Origin: JBKBKC01 sp046294265
GTDB taxonomy: Bacteria; Pseudomonadota; Alphaproteobacteria; Rhodobacterales; Rhodobacteraceae
Direction of reading: 5' to 3'
Assembly: GCA_046294265.1 (NCBI GenBank)
Contig: JBKBKC010000008.1
Coordinates: 124,001-188,000 of the forward strand
DNA: 64,000 bases
Positions 9,657 through 18,792 of this stretch are shown here, in pieces; position 1 is the stretch's first letter; every line of letters starts with the position of its first letter. Under the pieces are notes generated by a model. It saw nothing but the letters and a program-made list of their open reading frames with translations. It searched no databases and was not told where the DNA came from. The position numbers and the translations under genes were made by a program.

Positions 9657-10987
9657 CCATCCCCATCACGATGGCCACGCCCCCGGTCGATCCGGGGCCG
9701 ATGCCTGCCCGTGCCGATGTGGTGGTGATCGGCGCGGGCGTGGTGGGCGTGATGACCGCCTGGCATCTGGCGGCGCGCGGGTTGCGCGTGGTGATCTGCG
9801 AAAAGGGCCGGGTGGCCGCCGAGCAATCGGCGCGCAACTGGGGGTGGTGCCGCCAGCAGGGGCGCGACCCGGCGGAACTCCCGATCATGATGGAGGCGAT
9901 GCGCCTGTGGCAGGGGCTGGCGCAGGACCTGGGCGAGGGGCTGGGGTTTCGCCAGTGCGGCGTGATGTATCTGGCGCGCAGCGACCGCGAGATGGCGGAT
10001 TTCGAGGGCTGGATGGTCCATGCGCGGGCGCATGGTCTGGATACGGTGCTGGTGACCCGCACGGAGGTCGAGGCGCGGCTGGGCAGCACGGGTGTCTGGA
10101 TCGGCGGGCTTTACACCGCCTCGGACGGGCGGGCCGAGCCCTGGGCCGCGGTGCCGCTGATCGCGCGGGCGGCAGTGGCGCGCGGGGTGCGGATCGTCGA
10201 GGGCTGCGCGGTGCGGGCCTTGGACGTGGCGGCGGGCCGTGTGGCGGGGGTGGTGACGGAACGGGGCCGGATTGCCTGTGATGCGGTGGTGGTGGCGGCG
10301 GGGGCCTGGTCGCGGCTGTTTCTGGACAACCTTGGCGTGGCCCTGCCGCAGCTGTCGGTGCTGGCCTCGGTCGCGGCGACAGAGCCCATGCCGGAGATAT
10401 TTCCCGGCAATGCGGCGGATGACAGCTTTGCCTTCCGCCGCCGCGCGGATGGCGGCTATTCCATCGCGCCAGGAGCCGCGCATGATTTCTTCATCGGCCG
10501 CGACGCATTCGCCAGCCTGCGCGCCTTTCTGCCCGTGCTGCGCAAGGATGCCCGCTCCACCCGTTTCCGCGCGGCCGCCCCACGGGGCTATCCCGACGCC
10601 TGGGGCACGCGGCGTCGCTGGGGCGACGGCCCCTCGCCGTTCGAGGACTGCCGCATCCTCGACCCCGCGCCCAACATGGCCACGCTCGGTCGCGTGCAGG
10701 ACGCCTTTGCACGGGCCTTTCCCGCCTTGGGCCGGCCAAGGCTGCGCACGGCCTGGGGCGGCATGATCGACACGATGCCCGATGTGGTGCCTGTGGTGGA
10801 CCACGCCCCCCTGCCGGGTCTCGTGATCGCCACGGGAATGAGCGGGCACGGCTTTGGCATCGGACCCGGCATGGGCCGCGTGGTGGCCGACCTTGTGACG
10901 GGGAATGCCCCGGGCCATGACCTGCACCGATTCCGCCTGGCGCGGTTTAGCGACGGGACGCGCATCGCGCCGGGCCCCGCGCTCTGA
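9653..10987 (+). CDS. FAD-dependent oxidoreductase, DAO family
   Basis: 444-residue amine/amino acid oxidase of the DAO (glycine/D-amino acid/sarcosine oxidase) superfamily. The dinucleotide-binding motif VVVIGAGVVGVMTAWHLAARG is at residues 23-43, followed by the ExG region CEKGRVAAEQSARNWGW. The FAD-contacting C-terminal motif is GMSGHGFGIGPGMGRVVADL. ATG overlaps the upstream peptidase stop (ATGA), so the two are co-translated. In this operon it probably oxidises an amino acid or secondary amine released by the hydrolases; the substrate is not determinable. Confidence 0.88.
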   Translation: MTIPITMATPPVDPGPMPARADVVVIGAGVVGVMTAWHLAARGLRVVICEKGRVAAEQSARNWGWCRQQGRDPAELPIMMEAMRLWQGLAQDLGEGLGFRQCGVMYLARSDREMADFEGWMVHARAHGLDTVLVTRTEVEARLGSTGVWIGGLYTASDGRAEPWAAVPLIARAAVARGVRIVEGCAVRALDVAAGRVAGVVTERGRIACDAVVVAAGAWSRLFLDNLGVALPQLSVLASVAATEPMPEIFPGNAADDSFAFRRRADGGYSIAPGAAHDFFIGRDAFASLRAFLPVLRKDARSTRFRAAAPRGYPDAWGTRRRWGDGPSPFEDCRILDPAPNMATLGRVQDAFARAFPALGRPRLRTAWGGMIDTMPDVVPVVDHAPLPGLVIATGMSGHGFGIGPGMGRVVADLVTGNAPGHDLHRFRLARFSDGTRIAPGPAL

Positions 10988-11047
10988 CACCATCCGGGGT
11001 TGCGCCGCAGGGCGGTCGGGTTCACCCTGTCGAAAAAGGAGACACTC

Positions 11048-12214
11048 ATGCCCGTCAAGAACCGCATCGCCGACATGCTGCCCGACCTCACCGCCATCCG
11101 CCGCGACTTCCACGAACACCCGGAGCTGCTGTTCGACGTGCACCGCACGGCGGCCCGCGTGGCGGACCTCCTGCGCGGATATGGTTGTGATGAGGTGGTG
11201 GAGGGGATCGGGCGGACCGGTGTCGTAGGCGTCATCAAGGGCCGCAGCGATACGGCGGGCCGCGTGATAGGCCTGCGCGCCGACATGGATGCGCTGCCCA
11301 TCATCGAGCAGACGGGGCTGGATTATGCCTCCAAGACCCGCGGCAAGATGCATGCCTGCGGCCATGACGGCCATACCACGATGCTCTTGGGCGCCGCGCA
11401 GTATCTGGCCGAGACACGCAATTTCGACGGCACGGCCATCGTGATCTTCCAGCCCGCCGAAGAGGGCGGTGGCGGCGGGCGCGAGATGGTGCAGGATGGT
11501 CTGGTCACCCGCTGGCGCATCCAGGAATTCTATGGCATGCACAACATGCCCGGCATCCCCGTGGGCCATTTCGCGATCCGCCCGGGCGCCATGATGGCCG
11601 CCGCCGACCAGTTCGAGATCGTGCTGACGGGCAAGGGCGGCCACGCCGCCAAACCGCATGACTGCATCGACACGACCGTCGTGGCCGCCCATGTGATCGT
11701 GGCGATGCAGACCATCGCCAGCCGCGGCGTGGACCCGATGAAACAGGTGGTCGTCTCGGTCTGCGCGGTCGAGACGGACAGCACGGCGCATAACGTGATC
11801 CCGCAGGTGGTGAAGCTGCGCGGCACGGTGCGCACGATGGACCCGGGCGTGCAGGATTTTGTGGAGCGTCGGATCTCCGAGATCGTCACCGGCACGGCCA
11901 CGGCCCTCGGGGCGGCTGGCGTGGTGCACTACCAGCGCGGCTATCCGGTCACGGTGAATGCGCCCGACAACACCACCTATGCGGCGGATGTGGCCCGCGC
12001 GGTGTCGGGCCAGGTCGATGCCGATACCGCGCCCCTGATGGGGGCCGAGGATTTCAGCTTCATGCTGAACGAACGCCCGGGAGCCTACATCTTTCTGGGC
12101 AACGGCGATACGGCCATGGTGCATCACCCGGCCTACAACTTCGACGATACCGCCATCCCCTTCGGCGCCAGCTGGTATGCCGGGATGGCTGAGGCCCGGA
12201 TGCCTGCCACCTGA
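11048..12214 (+). CDS. M20D amidohydrolase (hippurate hydrolase/aminoacylase type)
   Basis: 388-residue M20D amidohydrolase related to HipO and N-acyl-L-amino acid amidohydrolases. Visible: FHEHPELLFDVHRTA near the N-terminus, the HACGHDGHT motif with metal-binding Cys and His, QPAEEGGGGGREM with the catalytic glutamate, GMHNMPGIPVG, the lid-domain GKGGHAAKPH, and the final ligand in HHPAYNFDD. Cleaves the amide bond of N-acylated amino acids in the cytoplasm. The ATG at 11048 has a good AAAAGGAG ribosome site. Third gene of the catabolic operon, 60 bases after the oxidase. Confidence 0.9.
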   Translation: MPVKNRIADMLPDLTAIRRDFHEHPELLFDVHRTAARVADLLRGYGCDEVVEGIGRTGVVGVIKGRSDTAGRVIGLRADMDALPIIEQTGLDYASKTRGKMHACGHDGHTTMLLGAAQYLAETRNFDGTAIVIFQPAEEGGGGGREMVQDGLVTRWRIQEFYGMHNMPGIPVGHFAIRPGAMMAAADQFEIVLTGKGGHAAKPHDCIDTTVVAAHVIVAMQTIASRGVDPMKQVVVSVCAVETDSTAHNVIPQVVKLRGTVRTMDPGVQDFVERRISEIVTGTATALGAAGVVHYQRGYPVTVNAPDNTTYAADVARAVSGQVDADTAPLMGAEDFSFMLNERPGAYIFLGNGDTAMVHHPAYNFDDTAIPFGASWYAGMAEARMPAT

Positions 12215-12377
12215 TGCTGCTGCACCCCCGGGGGCGCTTCGCCCCCCGGACCCCCAGAGGATATTTCCAGACAGAAGAAGCCTGTAGACGATCCCAGATG
12301 TCTTCCGTCCTCAAATATCCTCGGGGGGTGAGGCCCGGCACGGGCCGAGGGGGGCAGACAGCCCCCCTGGCCACGGA
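12215..12377 (-). repeat. Composite stem-loop 3'-end element, copy A
   Basis: Intergenic element between convergent gene ends. Reading the minus strand from the cydB stop: a perfect 7-bp stem (GGGGGGC / GCCCCCC, 12349-12367), a GGCCCG/CGGGCC hairpin, then a long imperfect inverted repeat whose arms (12257-12278 and 12301-12322; 18 of 22 positions pair) contain GAGGATATTT, then a last GGGGGCG/CGCCCCC hairpin. The same series of structures, in the same order, occurs at 19472-19626. Probably a bidirectional transcript end for cydB and the amidohydrolase. Confidence 0.75.
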
Positions 12378-13382
12378 TCAATCGTAGCTGAGCTTGGTCG
12401 CCTTGCCGCGGAACACGGTGTAGGCGAGGATCGAATAGCCGATGATCGTGGGCAGCACGACCATGGTACCCACGAGGATGATCTTCAGGCTTTCGGGCGC
12501 GCTTGCGGCCTCGTAGATCGTCATCTTGTCGGGAACCACATATGGATAGAAGCTGTATGCCATCCCTGCAAAGCCCAGCACCATCAGGGCCGAGGCGGCG
12601 GTGAAGGGCACCCAGGCCCAGGCGTCGCGCGGGGCGGGGAGGCGGCGCAGGATGACCCAGAGCAGCAGCACCAATGCGGCCGAGGTCAGCGGCAGGGGCG
12701 ACAGCACGAGCGTTTCGGGCCAGCCGAACCATTTGTCGAAGATGCGCGGGCTGACGAGCGGCGTGGCGAGGCTGACAGCCCCCATGCCCAGCACCACGCC
12801 CCAGATGCCGCCGCGTGCCCATCCCACCGCTTTGTGCTGCAGCAGGCCGTCCGTCTTGAGGATAAGCCAGGCCGCGCCGATGAAGCTGTAGGCCACGGTC
12901 AGGAAAACCGCCGTCAGCAGGGCAAAGACCACATGGAACGGCGTCCACGTCAGGCCCATCACGTACATGCCCAGCATGAATCCCTGCGACAGCGCCGTCA
13001 TCAGGCTGCCTGCGAGGAATGCCCGGTCCCACCAGGGTTTCTGCGGCAAGGGCGCCTTCACGCGAAACTCGAAGGCCACCCCGCGCAGGATCAGCCCGAT
13101 CAGCATGACCGCCACGGGCGCGTAGAGCGCCGTGAGGATCACGCCATGGGCTGCCGGAAACGCCACGAGGAGGATGCCGATGGCCAGCACCAGCCAGGTC
13201 TCATTGGCATCCCAGAAGGGGCCGATCGAGGCGACCATCGTGTCACGCTCTTGCGGCGTGGCGAAGGGAAAGAGGATGCCGACCCCGAGATCGAAGCCGT
13301 CGAGGACGACATAGATCAGGATCGACAGCCCCATGAGGGCGGCAAAGACAAAGGGCAGCCAGACGGCGGGATCGTCGAACAT
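12378..13382 (-). CDS. cydB: Cytochrome bd-type quinol oxidase subunit II
   Basis: 334-residue CydB subunit: FDLGVG after the first helix, WDANETWLVL, and about eight or nine membrane segments. With CydA it forms the quinol oxidase that reduces oxygen without pumping protons. I place the start at the ATG at 13382, with GGAG eight bases upstream; a GTG at 13391 that overlaps the cydA stop (GTGA) is an alternative. No small CydX gene is visible after it; the composite repeat follows directly. Confidence 0.93.
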   Translation of the reverse strand: MFDDPAVWLPFVFAALMGLSILIYVVLDGFDLGVGILFPFATPQERDTMVASIGPFWDANETWLVLAIGILLVAFPAAHGVILTALYAPVAVMLIGLILRGVAFEFRVKAPLPQKPWWDRAFLAGSLMTALSQGFMLGMYVMGLTWTPFHVVFALLTAVFLTVAYSFIGAAWLILKTDGLLQHKAVGWARGGIWGVVLGMGAVSLATPLVSPRIFDKWFGWPETLVLSPLPLTSAALVLLLWVILRRLPAPRDAWAWVPFTAASALMVLGFAGMAYSFYPYVVPDKMTIYEAASAPESLKIILVGTMVVLPTIIGYSILAYTVFRGKATKLSYD

Positions 13383-13387
13383 CGCCG

Positions 13388-14758
13388 TCACTCCGCCGGA
13401 ACCGCGTGGCCGCGCGGCGCGCCGCCGCCCACGGGTGTGCCCTTGGCCCCCGTCCGCGCCAGATGCATCAGCGCGCCCATGTAGGCCAGCAGGAGGAAGG
13501 CATAGACCGCAAGATACGCCACCAGAGACGAGGCCACCATGGCGGGTGCCACATCCCCCACAGCTTCGGCCGTGGACAGCACTCCCTGCACCAGCCAGGG
13601 CTGGCGCCCGATCTCAGTCGTGTACCAGCCCGCAAGCGTGGCCACCCAGCCCGAGAAGGTCATCGCGACCATGCCCCAGAGCACCGGCCGCGGCAGCCCC
13701 GCAGGCCCGCCCCGCCGCCACATCAGGACCACCGCCGCCCAGGAAAGCGCCAGCATCGCCATGCCGGTGGCCACCATCACCCGGAAGGACCAGAACACCG
13801 GCGCCACGGGCGGATGCAGCGGCGTGCCATCCTCGGCCACGAAGTCATTGAGGCCCGGCACCACGCCCGAGGCGGAATGCTTCAGGATCAGCGAGGCGCC
13901 GTTGGGGATCGCCACCTCGAAGCGGTTGCTGCGCGTCTCCATGTCGGGCAGCGCGAAGAGGACCAGCGGCACGTTCCCGCGTGTTTCCCAGTTCGCCTCC
14001 ATCGCGGCCACCTTCTGGGGCTGATGCTCCAGCGTGTTCAGGCCGTGCATGTCGCCCATGAAGATCTGTGCGGGGATCAACACCGCACCCAGGATCGCGC
14101 CCACGCGGATGCCCGAGGCCACGGCGGGCGCACGGTCGCCGCGCAGCCAGCGCCAGGCCGACAGCCCCGCGATCAGGAAGGCGCAGGTCAGGCCCGAGGC
14201 CAGCAGCATATGCGTCAGCCGGTAGGGCATCGACGGGTTGAAGATGATGGCGAACCAGTCGGTGGCATGGGCCACGCCGTCGCGCATCTCGAACCCCTGC
14301 GGCGTGTGCATCCATGAGTTCAGCACGATGATCCAGAATGCGCTCATCGTCGTGCCGAAGGCGACGAGGAAGGTCGCGGTGGTATGCACCCAAGGTTTCA
14401 CACGGCTTGCCCCGAAGAGCATGATGCCGAGGAACACCGCCTCCAGGAAAAACGCGGTCATGACCTCATAGGCCAGGAGCGGCCCGGCGATGTTGCCCAC
14501 ACGCTCCATGAACCCCGGCCAGTTGGTGCCGAACTGGAACGACATCGTGATGCCCGACACAACGCCAAGCGCGAAGGACAGGGCAAAGACCTTCACCCAG
14601 AACATGTAGAGGTCCATCCATTTGCGGTTCTGCGTCCAGGTGAACCGGAGTTTGAAAAACAGAAGGACCCAGCCCAGGGCGATGGTGATCGTGGGAAACA
14701 GGATGTGAAAACTGATGTTTGCCGCGAACTGGATGCGCGACAGCATGAGGGTGTCCAT
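13388..14758 (-). CDS. cydA: Cytochrome bd-type quinol oxidase subunit I (short Q-loop, CIO-like)
   Basis: 456-residue CydA. The haem-ligand histidine is at position 18 (NISFHILFP), the second in YRLTHMLLASG, and the methionine ligand region is FWSFRVMV. GWYTTEIGRQPW is the conserved C-terminal motif. The length and the short stretch after GNVPLVLFALPDMETRSNRFEV show the short Q-loop of the CIO (cyanide-insensitive) branch rather than the long loop of E. coli CydA. Start at 14758, preceded by AGAAAGG. The bd oxidase supports respiration at low oxygen or under cyanide/sulfide/NO stress. No FNR box was recognised in the 95-base upstream gap; CTATATGG at about 14797 may be a -10. Confidence 0.94.
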   Translation of the reverse strand: MDTLMLSRIQFAANISFHILFPTITIALGWVLLFFKLRFTWTQNRKWMDLYMFWVKVFALSFALGVVSGITMSFQFGTNWPGFMERVGNIAGPLLAYEVMTAFFLEAVFLGIMLFGASRVKPWVHTTATFLVAFGTTMSAFWIIVLNSWMHTPQGFEMRDGVAHATDWFAIIFNPSMPYRLTHMLLASGLTCAFLIAGLSAWRWLRGDRAPAVASGIRVGAILGAVLIPAQIFMGDMHGLNTLEHQPQKVAAMEANWETRGNVPLVLFALPDMETRSNRFEVAIPNGASLILKHSASGVVPGLNDFVAEDGTPLHPPVAPVFWSFRVMVATGMAMLALSWAAVVLMWRRGGPAGLPRPVLWGMVAMTFSGWVATLAGWYTTEIGRQPWLVQGVLSTAEAVGDVAPAMVASSLVAYLAVYAFLLLAYMGALMHLARTGAKGTPVGGGAPRGHAVPAE

Positions 14759-14853
14759 GACGTGCCTTTCTTCTCGGCGCATTGCCGTTGTGCGTCCATA
14801 TAGGGGGCAGGCTACCCCGAAGCAGCATGTTGCGACCAGCCGTCGCGCGTGCG

Positions 14854-15516
14854 TCAGGCCAGCAGGCGGTCCACAAGCGCAGGCAGGTCGTCGAAATGGT
14901 GCAAGAGCGCATCAGGGGCCAGCCGCGCGATCCCCGCGCCCTCAGGTCCAAACGTCACCAGCACGATGGGCACACCGGCCGCGCGAGCGGTGTCGCGGTC
15001 GGTCACCGTGTCACCGATCAGGAGCGAGCGGGCCACCGTGCCGTCCACCCGGCGCACGCTTTCGGCATAGGGGGCGGGATCGGGTTTGCGGGTGGCCAGC
15101 GTATCGGCCCCCACCAGCGCACCAAAGAGGTCGCGGATGCCAAGGCGGCGGGTCAGCGTTTCAGCCAGTCCCTCCGGCTTGTTGGTGCAGATGGCGGTGG
15201 CATGGCCTTCCGTGCGCAGCGCCTCCACCGCCGCCACAGCGCCGGGATAAAGGCGGGTGTGGGTGTCGATCGCCTCGGCATAGGCGGCGAGCAGCACGGG
15301 GTATTGCGCATTCACCGCCTGCTCATCCCCGCCTCCCCGCCGCGAGAACCCGAGCCGCAGCATGGCCCGCCCCCCGGCAAAGGCGGTGGCGGCGTCTGTG
15401 TCGTGGTCAAGCGGGGCGCCCATCCCCAAAAGGTCAAAACAGTGGTTCGCCGCCGCGATCAGGTCGGCCGAGGTATCGGCCAGCGTGCCGTCCAGATCGA
15501 AAACCACCGTGCGCAT
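14854..15516 (-). CDS. gph: Phosphoglycolate phosphatase (HAD family)
   Basis: 220-residue HAD hydrolase with all motifs: FDLDGTLADT (motif I, nucleophile and acid/base aspartates, residues 6-15), ICTNKPEGL (motif II), RKPDPAPY (motif III lysine) and GDTVTDRDTARAAG (motif IV). It dephosphorylates 2-phosphoglycolate, from DNA repair or from Rubisco oxygenation, to glycolate. The ATG at 15516 begins MRTVVFDLDG; the open frame upstream has no family sequence. It lies head-to-head with glmU. Confidence 0.9.
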   Translation of the reverse strand: MRTVVFDLDGTLADTSADLIAAANHCFDLLGMGAPLDHDTDAATAFAGGRAMLRLGFSRRGGGDEQAVNAQYPVLLAAYAEAIDTHTRLYPGAVAAVEALRTEGHATAICTNKPEGLAETLTRRLGIRDLFGALVGADTLATRKPDPAPYAESVRRVDGTVARSLLIGDTVTDRDTARAAGVPIVLVTFGPEGAGIARLAPDALLHHFDDLPALVDRLLA

Positions 15517-15621
15517 CGCGGGCCATCCCTGTAACAGGCCGCAAGGCGGCGTGAGGCGGGGCGGGTTGCCAGCCCCCACGGCCTGTATAAAAGGTGCGGC
15601 ATGAGCAGGAAAGGCGAAACG

Positions 15622-16968
15622 ATGGCGCTGACGGTGATCGTGCTGGCCGCAGGGCAGGGCAGCCGGATGAATTCGGACCTGCCGAAGGTGCTGCACCCCT
15701 TGGGCGGTGTGCCGATGCTGCATCACGCGCTGACGGCGGCGCGGGCGCTGGAGCCGGTACACATCGTCGTGGTGACAGGGCACGGCTCAGCCCCGGTCGA
15801 AGCGGCGGCGCGCGCCTTTGACGAGGGCATCGAGTGCGTGGTGCAGGCCGAACAGCTGGGCACCGGCCACGCCGTGCGGCAGGCGCGCGCGGTGCTGGCG
15901 GGCGAAGGGCCGGCCATCGTGCTCTACGGCGACACGCCCTTTGTGCGGGCCGAAACGCTGGAGGCGATGGTGGCGGCCCTTGCCCGGCACCAAGTGGTGG
16001 TGCTGGGGTTCGAGGCAGCTGAGCCGGGGCGCTACGGGCGGCTGGTGGCGGAGGGCGACACGCTGCGCAGGATCGTGGAATATCTTGATGCAACGGATGA
16101 AGAACGCGCGATAAACCTTTGCAACGCCGGGGTTGTAGCCTGTGCTGCGGCTCTGTTGGGTCAGCTCGTGGACCGCATCGGCAATGCCAATGCCAAGGGC
16201 GAATACTACCTGACGGACATCGTGGCGCTGGCCCGTGCCGAGGGCCTGTCGGCAGGTGTGATCCGCTGTGACGAGGCCGAGGTTCTGGGCATCAACACCC
16301 GATCCGAACTTGCGGCGGCAGAAGGGATATTCCAGAACCGCGCGCGGGCCGCGGCGCTGGAGGATGGCGTGACGCTGACCGCCCCCGAAACGGTGTTCCT
16401 GTCGCTGGACACCGTGATCGGGCGCGATGCGGTCATCGGCCCGCATGTGATCTTCGGCCCCGGTGTCACGGTTGAATCGGGGGCCGAGATCAAGGGGTTC
16501 TGTCATCTGGAGGGCTGCCACATCAGCCGCGGCGCCAGCGTCGGCCCCTTTGCCCGCCTGCGCCCAGGGGCGGAACTCGCCGAGGATGTGCATGTCGGCA
16601 ATTTCGTCGAGATCAAGAACGCCATCCTGGATGAGGGCGCGAAGGTCGGCCACCTGACTTATCTGGGTGACGCGCATGTGGGCGCGTTCGCCAACATCGG
16701 CGCGGGCACGGTCACCTGCAACTATGACGGCGTGTCGAAACACAGAACCGAGATCGGCGCGCGCGCGTTCATTGGATCGGACACCATGCTGGTAGCCCCG
16801 GTGCGGATCGGGGCGGGGGCGATGACCGCTTCGGGGTCGGTCATCACGCAGGATGTGCCGGGGGACGCCCTCGCGGTAGGGCGTGCACGGCAGGAGAACA
16901 AGCCGGGCTTTGCCGCCCGGCTGATGCAGAAACTGCGTGCCGCCAAGGCCGCGAGGAAAGGTCAGTAA
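15622..16968 (+). CDS. glmU: Bifunctional UDP-GlcNAc pyrophosphorylase / glucosamine-1-P acetyltransferase
   Basis: 448-residue GlmU. The N-terminal uridylyltransferase domain opens with LAAGQGSRMNSDLPKVLHPLGG; the linker is at about 230-250; the C-terminal left-handed beta-helix (GPHVIFGPGVTVESGAEIKGFCHLEG onward) is the acetyltransferase, ending ARQENKPGF. It makes UDP-GlcNAc for peptidoglycan and lipid A. I chose the ATG at 15622, preceded by AGGAAAGG; an in-frame ATG at 15601 exists, but a possible -10 (TATAAA, 15586-15591) would put transcription start almost on it. glmS starts at the next base after its stop, so the two final steps to UDP-GlcNAc are coupled. Confidence 0.95.
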   Translation: MALTVIVLAAGQGSRMNSDLPKVLHPLGGVPMLHHALTAARALEPVHIVVVTGHGSAPVEAAARAFDEGIECVVQAEQLGTGHAVRQARAVLAGEGPAIVLYGDTPFVRAETLEAMVAALARHQVVVLGFEAAEPGRYGRLVAEGDTLRRIVEYLDATDEERAINLCNAGVVACAAALLGQLVDRIGNANAKGEYYLTDIVALARAEGLSAGVIRCDEAEVLGINTRSELAAAEGIFQNRARAAALEDGVTLTAPETVFLSLDTVIGRDAVIGPHVIFGPGVTVESGAEIKGFCHLEGCHISRGASVGPFARLRPGAELAEDVHVGNFVEIKNAILDEGAKVGHLTYLGDAHVGAFANIGAGTVTCNYDGVSKHRTEIGARAFIGSDTMLVAPVRIGAGAMTASGSVITQDVPGDALAVGRARQENKPGFAARLMQKLRAAKAARKGQ

Positions 16969-18792
16969 ATGTGCGGGATCGTTGGTGTATTGGGCAGGCA
17001 CGAGGTTTCGCCCCTGATCCTCGAGGCGCTCAAGCGGCTGGAATATCGCGGCTATGACAGTGCGGGCATCGCCACCGTCCATAACGGGCGGCTTGACCGC
17101 CGCCGCGCAGTCGGCAAGCTGATCAACCTCTCGGATCTCCTCGTGCATGAACCGCTGCCGGGCAAGGCAGGGATCGGGCATACCCGCTGGGCCACCCACG
17201 GCGCGGCCACCGTGTCGAACGCTCACCCCCACCGGGCGCGCGGCGTGGCCGTGGTCCACAACGGGATCATCGAGAACTTCCGCGACCTGCGCGCCGAAGT
17301 CGAGGCGGCGGGACATGCCCACGAAAGCCAGACCGACACGGAAACCGTGGCCCTTCTGGTGCAGATTCAGATGGATATGGGGGCCAGCCCCGCAGAGGCG
17401 GCCGCGGCGGTGCTGCAGCGGCTGACGGGGGCCTTTGCGCTGTGCTTCCTGTTCGAGGGCGAGGAAGACCTGATGATCGCCGCTCGGCGCGGATCGCCGC
17501 TGGCCATCGGGCACGGGACAGGAGAGATGTTCGTGGGCTCGGACGCCATCGCACTCGCCCCCATGACCGATCGCGTGACCTATCTTGACGAGGGCGACTG
17601 GGCCGTGATCACCCGCGCCGGGGCCACGATCCGCGATGCGGCGGGCCGGCTTGCGAACCGCGCGGAAACCCGCATCGCGGTGGATGCGACCCGGGTGGAC
17701 AAGGCCGGATACCGCCATTTCATGGCCAAGGAGATCGACGAGCAGCCGATGATCGTGGCCGAGGCGCTGCGCGCGGCGGGGGTTGGCGGTGCCACATCCG
17801 CGCTGTCCCTGAGCGACGAGGTGAATTTCGCAGGCGTTGACCGGCTGGTGCTGGTGGCCTGCGGCACCGGGCACTACGCGTGCGCCATCGCGAAATACTG
17901 GTTCGAGCAGATCGCGGGCCTGCCGGTGGACACCGACATCGCCAGCGAGTTCCGCTACCGCGACCCGGTGCTGTCGCCCGACCAATGGGCGGTGTTTGTC
18001 AGCCAGTCAGGCGAGACGGCCGACACGCTGGCCGCGCTGCGCCATGTGCAGGGTCGGGTGGCCAAGGTGGTGGCGGTGGTGAACGTGCCCACATCCTCCA
18101 TCGCGCGCGAGGCGGACCTTGTGCTGCCGATCCGGGCGGGGATCGAGGTGGGCGTCGCCTCGACCAAGGCCTTCACGGCGACGCTGGTGATGCTCTACCT
18201 GATGGCGCTGAAGGCGGGGGTGGACCGGGGGCGGCTGGATGCGGCGGCGCTGGCCGACCAGCTGGCCGATCTTGCGCTGCTTCCGGGGTTGATGAACGCG
18301 GGCCTGGCACTTGCGCCGCGGGTGGCCAGCATGGCGGGCGAGATCGCAGGCGCGCGCGACATCCTGTTCCTCGGGCGGGGGCCGATGTATCCGCTGGCGC
18401 TGGAGGGGGCGCTGAAGCTGAAGGAAATCAGCTATATCCACGCCGAGGGCTATGCGAGCGGCGAACTGAAGCACGGCCCTATCGCGCTGATCGACGCGGC
18501 GGTGCCGGTGATCGTGCTGGCCCCGCGCGACGCCTTGTTCGAAAAAACCGTATCGAACATGCAGGAGGTCATGGCGCGGCAGGGGCGGGTGATCCTGATC
18601 ACCGACCGCGAGGGCGCGGCCGAGGCGGGTGCCGGCTGCTGGCAGGTGCTGGTGATGCCCGCGGTGCCCGACGCGCTGGCGCCGATCCTCTATGCGATCC
18701 CGGCGCAGCTGCTGGCCTATCACACCGCCATCGCCAAGGGCACAGATGCCGACCAGCCGCGCAACCTGGCGAAATCGGTGACAGTGGAATGA
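16969..18792 (+). CDS. glmS: Glutamine-fructose-6-phosphate aminotransferase (isomerizing)
   Basis: 607 residues. The catalytic Cys follows the initiator Met (MCGIVGVLG), so it is exposed after Met removal. The N-terminal glutaminase domain (IGHTRWATHG, HNGIIENF) is followed by two SIS sugar-isomerase domains (SQSGETADTLAALR; EGYASGELKHGP) and the conserved AKSVTVE C-terminus. It makes glucosamine-6-phosphate from fructose-6-phosphate and glutamine. ATG is contiguous with the glmU stop, and its stop overlaps the next ATG. No glmS ribozyme is visible, as expected outside Firmicutes. Confidence 0.97.
   Translation: MCGIVGVLGRHEVSPLILEALKRLEYRGYDSAGIATVHNGRLDRRRAVGKLINLSDLLVHEPLPGKAGIGHTRWATHGAATVSNAHPHRARGVAVVHNGIIENFRDLRAEVEAAGHAHESQTDTETVALLVQIQMDMGASPAEAAAAVLQRLTGAFALCFLFEGEEDLMIAARRGSPLAIGHGTGEMFVGSDAIALAPMTDRVTYLDEGDWAVITRAGATIRDAAGRLANRAETRIAVDATRVDKAGYRHFMAKEIDEQPMIVAEALRAAGVGGATSALSLSDEVNFAGVDRLVLVACGTGHYACAIAKYWFEQIAGLPVDTDIASEFRYRDPVLSPDQWAVFVSQSGETADTLAALRHVQGRVAKVVAVVNVPTSSIAREADLVLPIRAGIEVGVASTKAFTATLVMLYLMALKAGVDRGRLDAAALADQLADLALLPGLMNAGLALAPRVASMAGEIAGARDILFLGRGPMYPLALEGALKLKEISYIHAEGYASGELKHGPIALIDAAVPVIVLAPRDALFEKTVSNMQEVMARQGRVILITDREGAAEAGAGCWQVLVMPAVPDALAPILYAIPAQLLAYHTAIAKGTDADQPRNLAKSVTVE

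Noticed and set aside
9575..12127. 850-codon open frame on the minus strand
   Set aside because: Antisense to the DAO oxidase and M20D genes; no family sequence, shadow composition.
15601..15621. Upstream ATG for glmU (seven extra residues)
   Set aside because: A possible -10 at 15586-15591 would place transcription start at this codon, and the second ATG has the better ribosome site and family start. Not fully excluded.
15787..17985. 732-codon open frame on the minus strand
   Set aside because: Antisense to glmU and glmS, which are certain; no ribosome site or recognisable domain.
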